Notes: generated from the sequence alone by a model not told the origin. A DNA stretch of 64,000 bases from Chionis minor (GCA_013398295.1 VZSF01008943.1:9963-73962), one strand, 5' to 3'. Shown: positions 36,801 to 48,145, counted from the stretch's first letter. Made by a program: numbers and translations.

Positions 36801-39800
36801 TTGTAACGAACTGTGGTGTTGGCCAGATTGTTTAGCTTGTGTCCCTGTTCTTTTCTATAACATTGTTTCTCACATGAGATTTTAATGTGAATTGTAATGC
36901 TGAAGCATAAAGTCACAGTTTTTAAGTGCGACAGCGGATGTGCATGGCTCAGGATTTTGTGTGTTGTACCAAAGTACATTTTCTGCTTGCCTTCCGCTGG
37001 CTCTTAGTATTTCTTTGTCCCACTGAAAAGATGCATTCAGCTGAAGCATGCTTGGAAAAATATTTAAAAAACCCTCTTGTCTGGTTAGATTTGTGCGAGC
37101 TAGCCTCTTTCCTGTAGTCTGTGGATGGTGTTCATTCTTTGTGTGTCATTTTTTTGTCAAAAAATATTACACAACTTCTTTTTTTCCCCTGCTTGTTTTT
37201 TCTTCTTTCCTGTGAAATGGGGGGATTTTTAATCTATGGAGTCATGGATTACTCACCGCCCTTCCCCAATGTGTTAATCTTCCTTTACATGAGAAGCTGT
37301 AAGAAATGAGGTTTTGCTGGCTACTCCCACTGCTGACTGTCTTGTGTAAATATAATACTGCTGGCCACTTACATTTTGGAATTATGCAAAAATTTAGCTA
37401 GGCATAGACTACCAATATGACGTTCATTTGAAAATAATGTAGTTAAATAGCAAGTCTATACATCTGAATAGCTGTATAAATCTATTTTAAATAATTCCAA
37501 TAGAATCTGTGGGAATTTGTGAGGTACAGACCAATCTTACTGTTATGAAGGAACCTATCCAAATTGAATTCAAGAAGGATGGCCTGAGCTACATGGAGAA
37601 ACTCTTGCTTAAGAAATACAGAAGGTATTGTTGAAGTTGCTGGTACCAATGAAAGAAGTCAGAACTGCTTAATAGCGTTAACAAAAATACCATTGAAACT
37701 TTAAAAATATTAAATATATTGTTAAGTTAAGGTGACTGTATATGGCATGCTTTATTTTGGTAAAATAATCATTGTAACCAGACTTGATGACTTGATACTT
37801 CAGAATTACTGCAGAGGGAGTAGTTGGAGGGATTCTCTTTGCTCGCAGTTTGTTGTAGTACTTGAAGACTGATATTGATACTTGGCTGCTTGATTTTGGG
37901 GCATTTGCAACAAGAGTTTCATAGAGAAAAGGAAGTACAATCTTCAGGATAATCATCTAGATAAAATTAAGAAGAGCTGCTGCTTTTCAGCAGCAGTTAA
38001 TACTGCTGCAGTAAATAATGTGATGGTTGGTTGGGGGGTATTTTTTGTTTGATGGTTTGTTTTTTTTTTTAAAATGACTGTGAGTCTATATGTATTAAAA
38101 AAAGACTTTTTAAGATTGGCTTCTTTTCCTTTTTTAGAACTCCTGTTGATCAGATTTCTGGTAGTTGTGTTCAAGATTTAAGGCCTGTTCAAACGCTGAG
38201 TGTACACCAGGCTGTGACTGGAGAAGGGGGAGGAGGAGATGATGATGTCAATGACTTAACAGGTGTAATAGATTTCTGTTTATTGAATCTAACTACTAGA
38301 TAGTTTTTCTTGTGACTTTTTTTTTTGCTATTGCTGAACAACTTAAGCGGTTTTTGCTTAAAGTAACAATAATTAACGGAGAGATTTATGATACTTTATA
38401 CTAAATAAAAAGTTTGTATAAGTGAATCTTGAACAAGAAAAAATGAAATGCATCAAATTAACTATATTTCATAGTTGAAGAGGTGAGGAGATATTGGACA
38501 TCTGTTTTCAGAGAGGAAGTACCCAACACTATTTCTGAAAGTGCAGAGTCATCTTTGAAAATTGAGTTCCTTGATGATGTAAGTAGGTAATAAAGAACTT
38601 CATGAATCTTCACAGTGTTCCTAAGTGATTTCTTTAACTGTTAATCTGTTAAATATTTCAAGTAGCCAAATAATTTCTCACTAAAAAACCCTTTTTTTCC
38701 ATGCAAATGTGGAAAATTTAGCTTTCCAGTTTCCCTGTAATTTTTTCGTGTTGTGTGCAGGGACCCTTACTATGCAGAAATTACACAAAGATTAAAATCA
38801 GCAGGCTTTTAATTGCTTGAGCTAATTATTTTTTTTAAATTTTAAAGTATTGCTGAATAAGCTTTCTTTGGTTTTGTTTTTCAATTAGTCTTATGGCAAG
38901 GAGTTAGAAGAATCATTTGACTTGTTGTTGACGGAAGCTGGCGCTATGGGAATGAATAAGCAAAGCAAAGCGGAACCACTGAAGAAGTTTGGAAGGTATC
39001 AGAAATGCAGAAATCTTTTGGAAGAGAAAAGGGAATAATCCTATCTTCTGTCTTAGTTATGTTCCTAAATAACAGGCACTTTTATTTGCAGACAGTTGTA
39101 CGTCATATGAATAGGGAGAATCCTTGATTGTAAATTGTTTTAAGGCACGGTTAAGATACACATCTCATCCTTGGTGCAAGACACAGACTACGCCAGTGTG
39201 ATGACATTAGTTACTGCTTTCTCTTTCTTTACATTTCTTCCAAGATCCCATCTGCGATTGCTGGTTTTGTGCAAAGTTTTCACTTGAATGACCTAATGAT
39301 GTGATGACTAATTTGTAAGACATTCAAAGAACAGTTTGGCAGTTAATGGACATACGATCTATTTACCATTAAAGTTAATGAACAGTAAGTTTGTGTCTTC
39401 GGAGTTGTCAGTGAGCCACCAAGGTGTATTAATTGCCTGTAGCTAGAGACACATCACATTGAAATTTCTTTATTTTGTTTGCCTGATCACTCCAATGTTA
39501 AACCATGTAAAATACATTTCTTTATATGTGTATGTCCTGAATTACAGGTAGAATTTCTCTTTTGAATGTTCTTATCTCAGTAGGAGCAGGGACTAGCATA
39601 CAAAGTCTGTAACTGGTCAGTGTTGTGTACTTTTAAGATAACTCTCACTCAACTAATCTTGTCACTTCAGGCAAAACCGAGAGTCCTAAAAATTAACGAT
39701 ACACGTGCAATTCTTCTGATATCCCCAAATTTGTTTATGGTTAGATGTTACCTGTTTTGTTATATTGTGTTCTAGTCTTTCCTCCTTCCAGTGTTTCAAA

Positions 39801-42800
39801 GTGGTTCAGCAGTTGCAAATCAGAGTGATGCAGTACAAGACCATTTGCAAAGAGAAACTGTAGGCGTAATGAGAAAGTCATTTTGTCATCTAACGGCCAC
39901 AGCTGACACTCAATAGTTTTTACCTCTTCCTCTTGACAGAAATCCTGTTTGTTCTAAAGGAGTTTCTCAAGGTAAATTTTGAAAGTTATTTGTACAATAT
40001 ACATAAGTGTATACAGTTTTATAATTCTCATAGGATATGGTAGTAGACTATGATATTTATCTGAAAAAAATAATTAAAGATTGTTAAATTATGTACCATT
40101 CCCTGAGCTATGCAGGTCCCTTGACTACAATTTGATGGGCTGAATGAGTGATCTTGAAAAAATAGGAGTCCGAGGGGACAGTAATCTCAAAGTTGTGAGC
40201 TTGTATTTGAGGGAGTAACTGCCCCAATATTAGTTCTTTACTGAAAACAAACCCACTATAAAGCAGATGAAGTGATCTTGCAGATCCCTTAGTTTATCTG
40301 TACTGATTTAGATTTAATGTATGGCACATGTCCTTTTTATGTAGAAAAATGCTTTTTATATAGATTGAGAAACTGTACAAATGATTGCCTGTTCTGCCTG
40401 AAAGATCATCATTTGTGTATAAATATTCCAGTGCCTGTTGCATGTCAGTGAAATCACCATGAAAGTTTGTTAGCTTTATTTTTGTGGCACCCTTAAGGGG
40501 TCCCAAAGATCTTCCTCTGTGTCCTAAAACTGTGTAAAATATATAGTCACTTTTTTTAATATTAAGAAATAAGTTAGAATGTAAGGGTAATTAATTTCTT
40601 GCAAGTACCAAACAACTGCTCCAGCACTTCGGGACCTGGCAGTTGTTCTCTTTGTGCTTGGTTCAAGAAACTGCTTATTTAAGTCTTCAAATGTGAAAAA
40701 GCAAACTGAAAAAGAACCGACTAATGAGATGTGATTTATGTGCTACTTTGGGCACAGGATGAAAAATAAAATGTTTATGTCCTGTATAAACAAAGAAAAA
40801 TGTCTTGCAGAACCATCCCTGGTCTGACAGTATGTATTTCAAACCGCTGTGCTACTTTTAAAGAAATTTTATGAAATCTCTACTATCGCAGTTCTCGTGC
40901 TGGCTGTGGCTAGATTATAGCATTCTAAATGTAGAAAATTGTATTAGCACGAAGTAGTAGTTTGAAGCATGTTTAGATTATTATCAAGATCTAACATTCC
41001 TGTAGACAGTGCTGTGCAGGAACACATGCATTGGACATGGAACTGTACTACTACCTGGTAAGTCTTGTCCGTGTACGTTGGCATCTCTGGATATCAGACA
41101 GGAAGCCAATGAAAGTTAAAAGTTCTTATTTGTAATTTTATGGATTAGGGATAACTTCAGTGGAGGTCTCATATTTTAAGTTTGTGAAGAAAATATAGTA
41201 GGCTTGCAGTTTATAGTTCATACTTGTTTCCCTAAAAAAACCCAAATAAATAAAAAAAATTCCTATTTTCATTATTTTATTGTAGAAAAAATGGTTGACT
41301 GCAGTCATCTTGAAAGAAACGCAGTGCAAAAGGAGGGTATTAAACTAAAGACTATGAGAAGATCACTTAGCTCCTGTAAACTACCTGAGAAGTTCTCTAA
41401 CCCTACTGAACTAACCAACAAATATCTCCTTGAGATGCAAATGCAGAAAACAAATAAAGATTCACAAGAACTGGACAGTGTCTGCAATCGTCAGAGTTTG
41501 GTTTTGCCTGTAATTACGAAATCTTCATCGGTAAAATATTTTATCTTTGGTTGCTAAATAGATAAACAATGTTGCTTAATCTACTTTCCCAGGTTAGCAT
41601 GAGTCAACATACCATGTTCTTGAATCAGTTGAGAGATAGTGATAGTTTTATGGTTACTATTAAATATTCCAACACATTTCCCCATTCTCCTCCAGAAACC
41701 CTACCACAAAACAATGAAGAGTGCAGTTTTAATCAGAGGATTGTCCCTGCCTGCCATATTTCATGTATAGGGGATGAAGGCCTCTGTGCTTTCCACTTTG
41801 TGTTGACAGTCTTCTGTTGATGTTCAAAAAAAAAGTGTAAGAAATAACAGACTAGTCTCAGACAAAAAAAAAAAAGGTGTGTTGGGGGAGAAGGCAGCTT
41901 TTCCAATGTGTATCAAGGTCACTTCACCTCTCCATTAAATGCCAAAAATTGCAAATAAGATTATCTAACCTAAATTATTCAAATGCTCTTTTGCTGAAAA
42001 TAAAATTGAAAGCAAAAAATCGTGGAGGAGGTTGGGAAATTAGATTTGGAGTTATTGTTAAACAGTATTACTGTAGCTGAGGTACATAAAGGTAAGTGAA
42101 AACAAAGAAAAACTGCTTTTCATGTCCACAGTGGAAGAATAGGCTTGAACTCTCACAACATTAGTCATTGAAGTTTATAGGATTTTAAAGCATATATCAT
42201 GCAAAACCATCATCCTTATGAATATCTATTACACCAGGCTATGAGAATCATTCCAAGTTTTATGAAATGAACACTTTACTAATGTAAACTTGCAAGGGCA
42301 ATTTATGAAGTTGACTGTTTCTTTTCCTGTTTCTAATATGTTTGTTTTACTCAAGTTACAGGATGTAGCCAAAAGACAGAAATCTGTTTCTGCACGGTAT
42401 TGGGGACTTGAAGGTTTCTTTGTAGGAGCAAACCGTAAAGAAGTAACGCTTGAAGCACCTTTCTCACGGTGTGCTGACTGTAGCCCTATGGACAGTAGCA
42501 TCCTGTTTCCAGGTAATGATGTAAGAATGAAGTCCTCAAACAATACCCATATTTATCACTATTGCTGTAAGACGTCCTTAGCTTCGTGTAACTATTTGAG
42601 AAGTTGCTTCAGGGTAACAGTAACGCCAGCACACGCAACTGGTGCTGTGGAAGGATAAAATAAACTTACTACCTTGAGGCAAATTACACCAATACGGTGC
42701 CATAGATCTATATGCTGCTTTATATCCTGTGAGAATTTGGTTCCAGTAGGAATTTCTGCTTTTTTTTTTTGGTGCATAATATACATCACCAAAACCCCAG

Positions 42801-45800
42801 GTATTGTTATCCTATTGCTTTTCGTGGTGTATATGAAGCACCATGTGAAATGCTTGGTGAACGTGAATATTGATTTGATCAAGTATATCACTTGAATTTA
42901 AGCTTGTTAGTGTGTTATATGTGATTTTTTTTTTGTTGTTTTTACGTTACGTGTAGAAAATTTATTGCATGACTTCTTTAAATCCCACACATTAAATCCA
43001 GCAAATATAGTAACAGTAAATGCATATTAACACAAAACCTGCAGATGATTTCCTCTAATGCTTTTTAATTTCAGGAGATGGAAAGTGGGTTACTGACACG
43101 AGCTTAAGTGAATACGCTGATGACTCTGTAGTTCAAGGTGTCTTAGAAAGTCAGTTGAATAGACTTTCAAGTGGTTTGGAGACTCCAAATAGAATTTCTC
43201 CTCTGATGGTAGCGTGGAGGCCATACCAAGGTAGGGGTAGAACAGCTTTGACGTGCTCCTCTAACAGGTTAATTTTTCATACGTAAAAAGTAGAAGTGCT
43301 TGTGATAAGTCTGCTGAATTTATGTCGGTTTTATATCTTCATCTATATATTTCTATTTTGGCTGAAATGGCTTCTATTTTGGCTGAAATGTCTTCTATAC
43401 ACGGCATTATTTTCATAAGAATGTTGTTTTGGGTTAAAAATTATCTTTTCCAGCTGTCACTAATACTTCTTTCTATTGTGCTTAGTTTCTACTTCTGCTT
43501 CTACCCCAGTATTCCCCTCTTAGCTTAAATATTTAGATAATAAACTGCCTAGAACAAGATTATGTATTACTGTGTGTTTTGCGGTATCTAGTACAATATG
43601 TTTTTGATCTAATAAAAGATTTCTTCATGCTACTGAAATAAGTCTTATGTGAACTATAAGAAACAAGTAATGCATAACTGCATATGCACTTTTTAGTTAC
43701 TTTTCTCAATTGCAACTGTCTCCATCTGAAGGAATGTAGCTTACATTGTTTCTGTCATCTTAAGCGACCAGTTTGGCATTTTAATTTTAAAAATGCTTTG
43801 CGTGGAAATTGAAACAGTCAATTTGGAATACCAGAAAAATATTTGGAAGTATCTATATTTTATTCATGTTGCCTTAAGTGGAAAAAAAAAAGACAGAACC
43901 AAAGTTTTAAGCTTTCTGCACACGCTTTCATTCTCTCCTGTCTCCCAAAATTTGTGCCATTGCACATAATATTTAATTTCTTTTTTAAATACACCTCTGA
44001 GGTATGAGGTGCTACTTCCCAATATAATTGTAATCTCTTTATTAACACTTATTAATTCACAATCTTAAGCAAAATCAATAATCTGTTCCAATCAATTCAT
44101 AATTTTAACTGCAATTAATGCCACTAATGAGCTGAGATCAAATTCTCTTTGTGTGAAATTTTGAATATTAGAAATTGGGACCTTCTCTGTTATTTCAGGG
44201 AATGATTCTGGAAGACCTTCATCAACAAATATGCTGCACTGTAAACTGACTGGGAACTGTCCAACAAACACTCAGCCAAGACCAAAGAGTTCACCTGTGC
44301 ATATGTTGAGAGTTAATACTGACATATCAAAACACAAGTGCATTGGTATAACTAAACAAGATGAGTATCTTTGGGAATATACTGCTGACCAGGAAGCCCT
44401 ACTTATTCTGGAAAAAGAATTACTAAGTTATACAGGTAAGTGACAATACCAGGGTTTTGGGTATTTTTTTGTTGGGATTTTTTCCTCCCCTTGTGTTTAG
44501 AAGTAACATAAGGAAAAGAAGTAGCTATTTCATTTGCCTTCTCAGATCCAACTGATATTGAGGCAAAAATATCCTAAGCCATTTGATGATGCAAGACTTC
44601 TTTGTGGTTGAACAGTGATTTACTTCCATTAGATCATACTTTAACTTACCCTTTATTTCATAGAAGCAAACTGTTTCATGCAACTTATGTAAGTTTGGTT
44701 GGGGTTTTTTTTTGGGTTTTTTTGGTTTTGTTTGACCCATGCAACTTTCTTAAGACTTTACCCCTTACATTTTTGATGCAAAAATCTTCAAGGTGTGCTA
44801 GGTGCTATTTCAGATCATGAATTTCATTTAAATAGGTATCCTTTCCTTGGATGTTTAATAACAAACACCACAGCTGTTCTTAGAAGCTAGATGTGACTTG
44901 ATGCAAGGGTAGCAAGAAGAGGAAAAGATGGACAGGAGATTTTATAAATCTCTCCTGATGAGAACGGTGGATGTGTCGCTAATAAGGCACACTAGACATG
45001 GCATTACTCCTCATTTTGGGTTTGACTCAACCCCTTTTCCTCTGTCTTTTTAAGACCATCACCTTGGTTTTTGGTGGTGAAGGTGGTGGCATGGGAACAG
45101 TGGCAGGCAGCCAAGGTCAGTTTGTTACAGTTGAACAGAATGACCGAGTTCTGGTTTTGTTGTTTAAATACTGGGGAAAAAAAAATAAAAAGATTGGGAT
45201 GCTTCTGTTCCATCTCAATGAGGAGATAGGTCAAGTGTCTAAGACACTTTGTGCCATAGCAGCCTTGATAGACTGCAGCTCTTTGGCTGTGATATGGTTC
45301 CTCCCTTCCGAGTTGCTGTGGTGCTTTTATATTGGCAGGTGCTGGCTGTGAGGCATCCTTAGTAAACAAAAGTAGTCTGGATTCCAGAGTGTTCTGTCTT
45401 TTAAAATGTTTTTTTACTTTAGGTTATGCTGTATTTTTTCACACAACTCTTCACTGAGGCTTCCAAATACCATGTTTCAGGACAGCCGTTCTTCCTTTTT
45501 TGATACGTACTTACCAGGACCCACGTATCTGGAAGAGTTGCTCTTGCTAATGCTTGAAGAATGAAATCCGTGCTGAATATGCCCAGAGGAGAATAGGGAG
45601 GGAAGTTATTGTTGAACTGCCCTGTTCTTTCTTTCAGTTTTTGTTCCATATTCTTGGAATCATAGAACCACCTAGGTTGGAAGAGAACTTTAAGATCGAG
45701 TCCAACTATCAACCTAGCACTGCCAAGTCCACCACTAACCCATGTCCCTCAGCACCACGTCTACCCAACTTTTAAGTACCTCCAGGGACAGCAATTCCAC

Positions 45801-47583
45801 CACTGCCCTGGGCAGCCTTTCCAATGTTTAATAACACTTTCAGTGAAGAAATTTTTCCTAATATCCAATCTAAACCTCCCCTGGTGCAACTTCAGGCCAC
45901 TTCCTCTCCTCCTAATACTTTTCACTTATAATTAAGTTCATAGCAGAGACTTATGGCTAGCTGGGAAGATAGTAACATATTTGCATACATGTTGTCAAAG
46001 AAGCACAGACTGTGACCCCAGTTGATCATCTTTTTATATTGGTGGATGTGGGATATATCCTGTTACTCCATTTTAAATACATCCTGCCATTAGTCAACTA
46101 CGCAAGTTCTACGCTTGCTGCTGTATTTTGAGGTTGCATAGGTATAAGTGGGCTCTGTTATATAAGGTTTCACACTGTACTGGCATGAACCTCTTAGAAG
46201 CAAACCCTCTCCATTACTTCTAATGATAGACGAACCATATAAAAAATGTCCTGTTTTATTTGTGGGGTTGCAGCGACGTCATTCATCAGCTAGAGCTGTT
46301 TGAGACTTTTAATGGCAAGTTTTTGTTGATACTGTGAAATTTTTTTAAAATTGGTAGTGTAGATACTGCATTTTTTTGTTTATATTTGTTCCTGAAATGA
46401 CCTAAAATATTTCAGGTCCTGAAAAACATTACAGCTTAACTTCTGAAGATGTAACCTCCTCCAGCAGACACTCAGAGAAGATGTGTAGAAATACTACAGA
46501 TTTCCATAAAAACCTGGAGCTAAAAGACCAAAGCAGAGTTGATACTCTCAGGTAAGTTAAACTTGCTGAGTATGTTTTTATGATATTGTAAAATGCTCAA
46601 TATGCCAAACATCTTGCCAGAACTGAAATAAAAACGGTCTTGACTTTCCGATTGTAGTATACATGCTGATTACAAATGTCAGCATGACCTATTTTGTATC
46701 TTGGTGTTCTAAGCCAGTACTCTCGGGCAGCTCAGATTAAGAATTGAGTGATATATTTTGTTTGTGAGACTCTAGATTTTGGGATTATGTTTTTTTTTTT
46801 TTAATGCATTAGCTTTTGTTTAGTATAGGGCTCTGAGTACGTCTACTACAAATCTGAGTTCTTTGGTTGTAAGATACCTTTAAAAAGAGCAGTTGTGAAC
46901 AGGTGAGCCAATAACATTGATTTAATTTGTGATCTATCTGTTGTATTGCCTTGGAGACTAAAGAGATGACTGGAAACAAGGAAGTTCCCCAAAGTTCTAT
47001 CTGTCACTTGTTTTCCTTCTAGGAACTTACTAGTAACTAGTAAGGGTCAGTGAGACACTGTGAGGTTAACTACATGCTGTGTGAATATAGCTGATTCAGA
47101 GATTTGTGGTTGGTTGGTTTTTTGCATTTTTTTTAATGTTCATAATACTGAAATTGCAGGTCAGTAGAAAACTAAACCCTATTTGCAAATAGTGTAGATA
47201 GTATAAGTGAGACCCACTTTCCTCGCTTACTTGTTCTACAATGTGGGTTTTCTCTATTAAGGCACAACAGTGACAGTATTATTTACTTTCTACTTGTTTA
47301 AGAGGTGAAAGTGTATGTGGAAAAAAAACTGAGGGGAAAAAAATTAATATAGTATCTTGTAATGTATTTATAATTGCAAAATACATAGCAAAAGCTATTG
47401 TCATGCCTTTCAGTGCTACATATGCGAACATATGTCACTAAGGCTTAAAGCAGAGTAGCTTGAGGAATTTGAGCTGCTGAAAATCACTGTGGTGTGTTTC
47501 TTTTAAGGGGCTGGGATGAAAGCCAAGTGGATGATGAGGAAGAAATTCTGGAGGATAAGCAACAAGTTCTTGCATTACAGTGA
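24816..47583 (+). CDS. ZBBX: ZBBX, zinc finger B-box domain-containing protein, 19 coding exons
   Basis: Coding exons: 24816-24883, 25474-25587, 27133-27226, 29570-29618, 29780-29889, 33556-33681, 35805-35972, 36423-36597, 37504-37624, 38138-38262, 38475-38578, 38889-38995, 39940-39971, 41286-41530, 42356-42512, 43075-43230, 44199-44435, 46416-46551, 47508-47583. Every junction is GT-AG and every phase joins; the sum is 2,400 bases, 799 residues plus TGA, close to the roughly 800 I remember for human ZBBX. Matches to remembered human protein: [22 protein letters not shown] (human SFQE.L..WRTGN), [26 protein letters not shown]...DD and YWGLEGFF. Residues 24-61 form a charged coiled coil. The B-box at 132-187 has lost nearly all zinc ligands. 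ZBBX is poorly characterised, and its role in ciliated cells is from general knowledge. Introns hold one CR1 in each orientation, a 157-bp duplication and a CpG island. Small errors in exons 13 and 15 are possible. Confidence 0.95.
25474..25587 (+). CDS. ZBBX: ZBBX coding exon 2, coiled coil
   Basis: Encodes residues 23-61: a run of E, K, Q and L with heptad-like spacing ([20 protein letters not shown], then [15 protein letters not shown]), a clear coiled-coil helix. Acceptor cttctccag, donor gtaggt. A T23 run lies in the following intron at 25,753-25,775. Confidence 0.95.
27133..27226 (+). CDS. ZBBX: ZBBX coding exon 3
   Basis: Encodes residues 61-92 including [13 protein letters not shown], which is nearly identical to the human segment I remember ([11 protein letters not shown]). 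Acceptor ttcatag, donor gtagca (weaker than the other donors). Confidence 0.95.
29570..29618 (+). CDS. ZBBX: ZBBX coding exon 4
   Basis: A 49-base microexon-sized piece, residues 93-109, reading [15 protein letters not shown], like human S.GKVKL.ILKEQIQ. Phases 0 to 1 fit both neighbours. Confidence 0.92.
29780..29889 (+). CDS. ZBBX: ZBBX coding exon 5, first part of degenerate B-box
   Basis: Residues 109-145. Its end reads [12 protein letters not shown], corresponding to remembered human VCGQCENKAALL. The first ligand Cys is kept (C135, 29,857-29,859) but the second is Trp (W138, TGG at 29,866-29,868; a single base from TGT). The exon ends exactly at CCA before gtaagt, in phase 0. Confidence 0.92.
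30972..31285. repeat. 157-bp tandem duplication in ZBBX intron 5
   Basis: Two copies of a 157-base unit, offset fixed from acattagcaactatgagg (30,984 and 31,141) to agagtagtgcca (ends 31,128 and 31,285). About a dozen differences separate them, so it is not recent. The unit is unique sequence and does not resemble CR1. It ends about 90 bases before the intronic CpG island region. Confidence 0.9.
31440..31660. promoter_or_regulatory. Intronic CpG island in ZBBX
   Basis: A sharply bounded GC-rich block with many CpGs (ggggcgggttttcccggg, gcgcccgccgacccgcc, gccgccgccggcttctcc) sits in the middle of the intron between exons 5 and 6. Such blocks usually mark promoters or young GC-rich retrocopies. 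Overlapping ORFs exist on both strands (for example + 31,371-31,688 and - 31,448-31,675) but are composition-driven and unrecognised. It could be an alternative ZBBX promoter giving a protein without the N-terminal coiled coil, or the start of an antisense transcript. Confidence 0.6.
32030..32384 (+). mobile_element. CR1-type LINE fragment, 3' end, + strand, in ZBBX intron 5
   Basis: Matches the CR1 3' end in order: ttcagcctggacaagagaagg, ctccggggagacctta, ttccagtccctaaaggggg, ggtaacggttttaaactg, ggaagtgttcaagg, and ggtcctttccaaccc with the terminal gattctgtgat. No coding capacity. Confidence 0.93.
33556..33681 (+). CDS. ZBBX: ZBBX coding exon 6, occupies the B-box core position
   Basis: Exactly 42 codons (residues 146-187), phase 0 at both ends, acceptor ttctttcttcccag, donor gtgaga. 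Order and total protein length place it where the human B-box core lies. Only one Cys (C156) and one His (H180) occur. Weak similarity survives: F166..I169 before RLH (178-180), and LQ at the end, against remembered F.KI...KLH...LLQ. None of the CxxC pairs is present. Either this exon is an eroded B-box or a replacement exon; transcript evidence would decide. Confidence 0.7.
35805..35972 (+). CDS. ZBBX: ZBBX coding exon 7
   Basis: Residues 188-243, 56 codons, phase 0 on both sides. It reads [19 protein letters not shown] near the start, plausibly matching the human helix after the B-box (ILFNVLDVAHQFIKDVN). Acceptor ttcattaacag, donor gtagtg (weak). Confidence 0.88.
36423..36597 (+). CDS. ZBBX: ZBBX coding exon 8
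   Basis: Residues 244-302. Contains [20 protein letters not shown] (about 269-288), one of the strongest matches to remembered human ZBBX (SAQSFQEVL.QWRTGNHD). Acceptor tgatttag, donor gtatga. Confidence 0.95.
37504..37624 (+). CDS. ZBBX: ZBBX coding exon 9
   Basis: Residues 302-342. [20 protein letters not shown] is followed by [16 protein letters not shown], near-identical in layout to remembered human ECEVQTNL..REPL.IELK..ILSYMEKLWLKKHRR. Acceptor aattccaatag, donor gtattg. Confidence 0.95.
38138..38262 (+). CDS. ZBBX: ZBBX coding exon 10
   Basis: Residues 342-384, beginning TPVDQISGS and ending with a glycine- and aspartate-rich run ([14 protein letters not shown]). Human has an acidic stretch here as well. 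Long polypyrimidine acceptor; donor gtgtaa is non-consensus at +4 to +6. Confidence 0.9.
38475..38578 (+). CDS. ZBBX: ZBBX coding exon 11
   Basis: Residues 384-418, ending [11 protein letters not shown], which matches remembered human EPSLKIVELDD. Donor gtaagt. Confidence 0.93.
38889..38995 (+). CDS. ZBBX: ZBBX coding exon 12
   Basis: Residues 419-454, starting [20 protein letters not shown] (human TYEEEFEEAENI..). Phase 0 in, phase 2 out. Donor gtatca. Confidence 0.9.
39940..39971 (+). CDS. ZBBX: ZBBX coding exon 13, 32-base microexon
   Basis: Encodes [11 protein letters not shown] (residues 454-465). Acceptor cctcttgacag, donor gtaaat. It is needed to bring the phase-2 end of exon 12 to the phase-1 start of exon 14, which supports it despite its size. 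Confidence 0.8.
41286..41530 (+). CDS. ZBBX: ZBBX coding exon 14
   Basis: Largest coding exon, 245 bases, residues 465-546. Hydrophilic and probably disordered, with [20 protein letters not shown] in the middle. Acceptor ttattttattgtag, donor gtaaaa. Confidence 0.9.
42356..42512 (+). CDS. ZBBX: ZBBX coding exon 15
   Basis: Residues 547-599 with [11 protein letters not shown] (about 558-568), a distinctive match to human ZBBX. Two in-frame acceptors lie six bases apart (tactcaag and ttacag), so the exon may start at 42,356 or 42,362. The longer form is used in the 799-residue count. Confidence 0.92.
43075..43230 (+). CDS. ZBBX: ZBBX coding exon 16
   Basis: Residues 599-651, with [20 protein letters not shown] and [10 protein letters not shown], similar to remembered human DDSVFQGVL...LN.L and PLLAWEPY. 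Donor gtaggg. Confidence 0.92.
43351..43392. repeat. 21-bp tandem duplication in ZBBX intron 16
   Basis: ttctattttggctgaaatg occurs twice with a 21-base offset. Intronic, no function implied. Confidence 0.8.
44199..44435 (+). CDS. ZBBX: ZBBX coding exon 17
   Basis: Residues 651-730, 237 bases. Low-complexity, Ser/Thr/Asn-rich start, then a more ordered end ([20 protein letters not shown]). Acceptor tgttatttcag, donor gtaagt. Confidence 0.92.
44998..45351. other. Overlapping opposite-strand ORFs in ZBBX intron 17
   Basis: A 117-codon + ORF and a 121-codon - ORF (45,004-45,369) cover the same sequence. Neither has a recognisable domain, promoter context or splice fit to ZBBX. Probably chance. 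Confidence 0.4.
45655..45925 (-). mobile_element. CR1-type LINE fragment, minus strand, in ZBBX intron 17
   Basis: Reverse complement of a CR1 3' end: aatcatagaaccacctaggt, ttggaagagaactttaagat, ccaccactaacccatgtccc, cctccagggacagcaattcc and ctgggcagcctttccaatg appear in the reversed order. No coding capacity. Confidence 0.95.
46416..46551 (+). CDS. ZBBX: ZBBX coding exon 18
   Basis: Residues 730-775, hydrophilic ([18 protein letters not shown] near the start). Acceptor ctaaaatatttcag, donor gtaagt. Phase 1 in, phase 2 out. Confidence 0.9.
47508..47583 (+). CDS. ZBBX: ZBBX last coding exon (19)
   Basis: Residues 775-799 ending in an acidic tail ([20 protein letters not shown], then Q) and TGA 47,581-47,583. 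Acceptor ggtgtgtttcttttaag. Confidence 0.93.
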
Positions 47584-47706
47584 ACATGCGGAGAACTTAA
47601 TGCAATTTCTATCTTTGCGCATCATATAAAACCAAGAAGCAGACAAAGAAATGTCTTGAGTGCTGCTCAAGGTATTATTTATTAAGGATTATTTTGTAAA
47701 ACTGTC

Positions 47707-47712
47707 AATAAA
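47707..47712 (+). terminator. ZBBX: ZBBX poly(A) signal
   Basis: AATAAA 124 bases after the stop codon, followed about 20-40 bases later by a T/G-rich element (gatttttggttttttt). This is the usual arrangement for a cleavage site near 47,730. Confidence 0.8.
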
Positions 47713-47739
47713 AATTCTTTAAAAACCCCTGATTTTTGG

Positions 47740-48144
47740 TTTTTTTATTAGTATGAAGAAGTAGCAGCATAAAAGAAAACTGGTCTTCTGCTGTTATTTG
47801 TTAGGATATTTTTATTCTGTAGTTTTTATTCAGTATAAGGTTTCTTGCCCACAGATTGAATTTCACATCTCCAAATGCAGTTTTCCATTGCCAGCCTTGA
47901 GTTATCATGTGCAAGAGGTATTCATGGTAGGGTCTCAATTTGGCCAAGTTTATATGGTGAGATGCACAGTAGAAAGTCTGGTATACTTTACTCCCTATCA
48001 TGTGTTTTACCACGAAGGGAGTTTTGCCTTGCAGAATAGAAGTTAAGTTTTACACAGTATATTTTGCTTCTCCTGTTACACTCCTTTTTTCTTAATTTCA
48101 GCAGGTAGCATATACTAACAGTAAACTTCACTCCTCCTGCTCAG
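47740..48144. other. Spacer directly downstream of ZBBX
   Basis: Unique AT-rich sequence. ORFs on both strands overlap and are not recognisable. Confidence 0.5.
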
Positions 48145-48145
48145 C

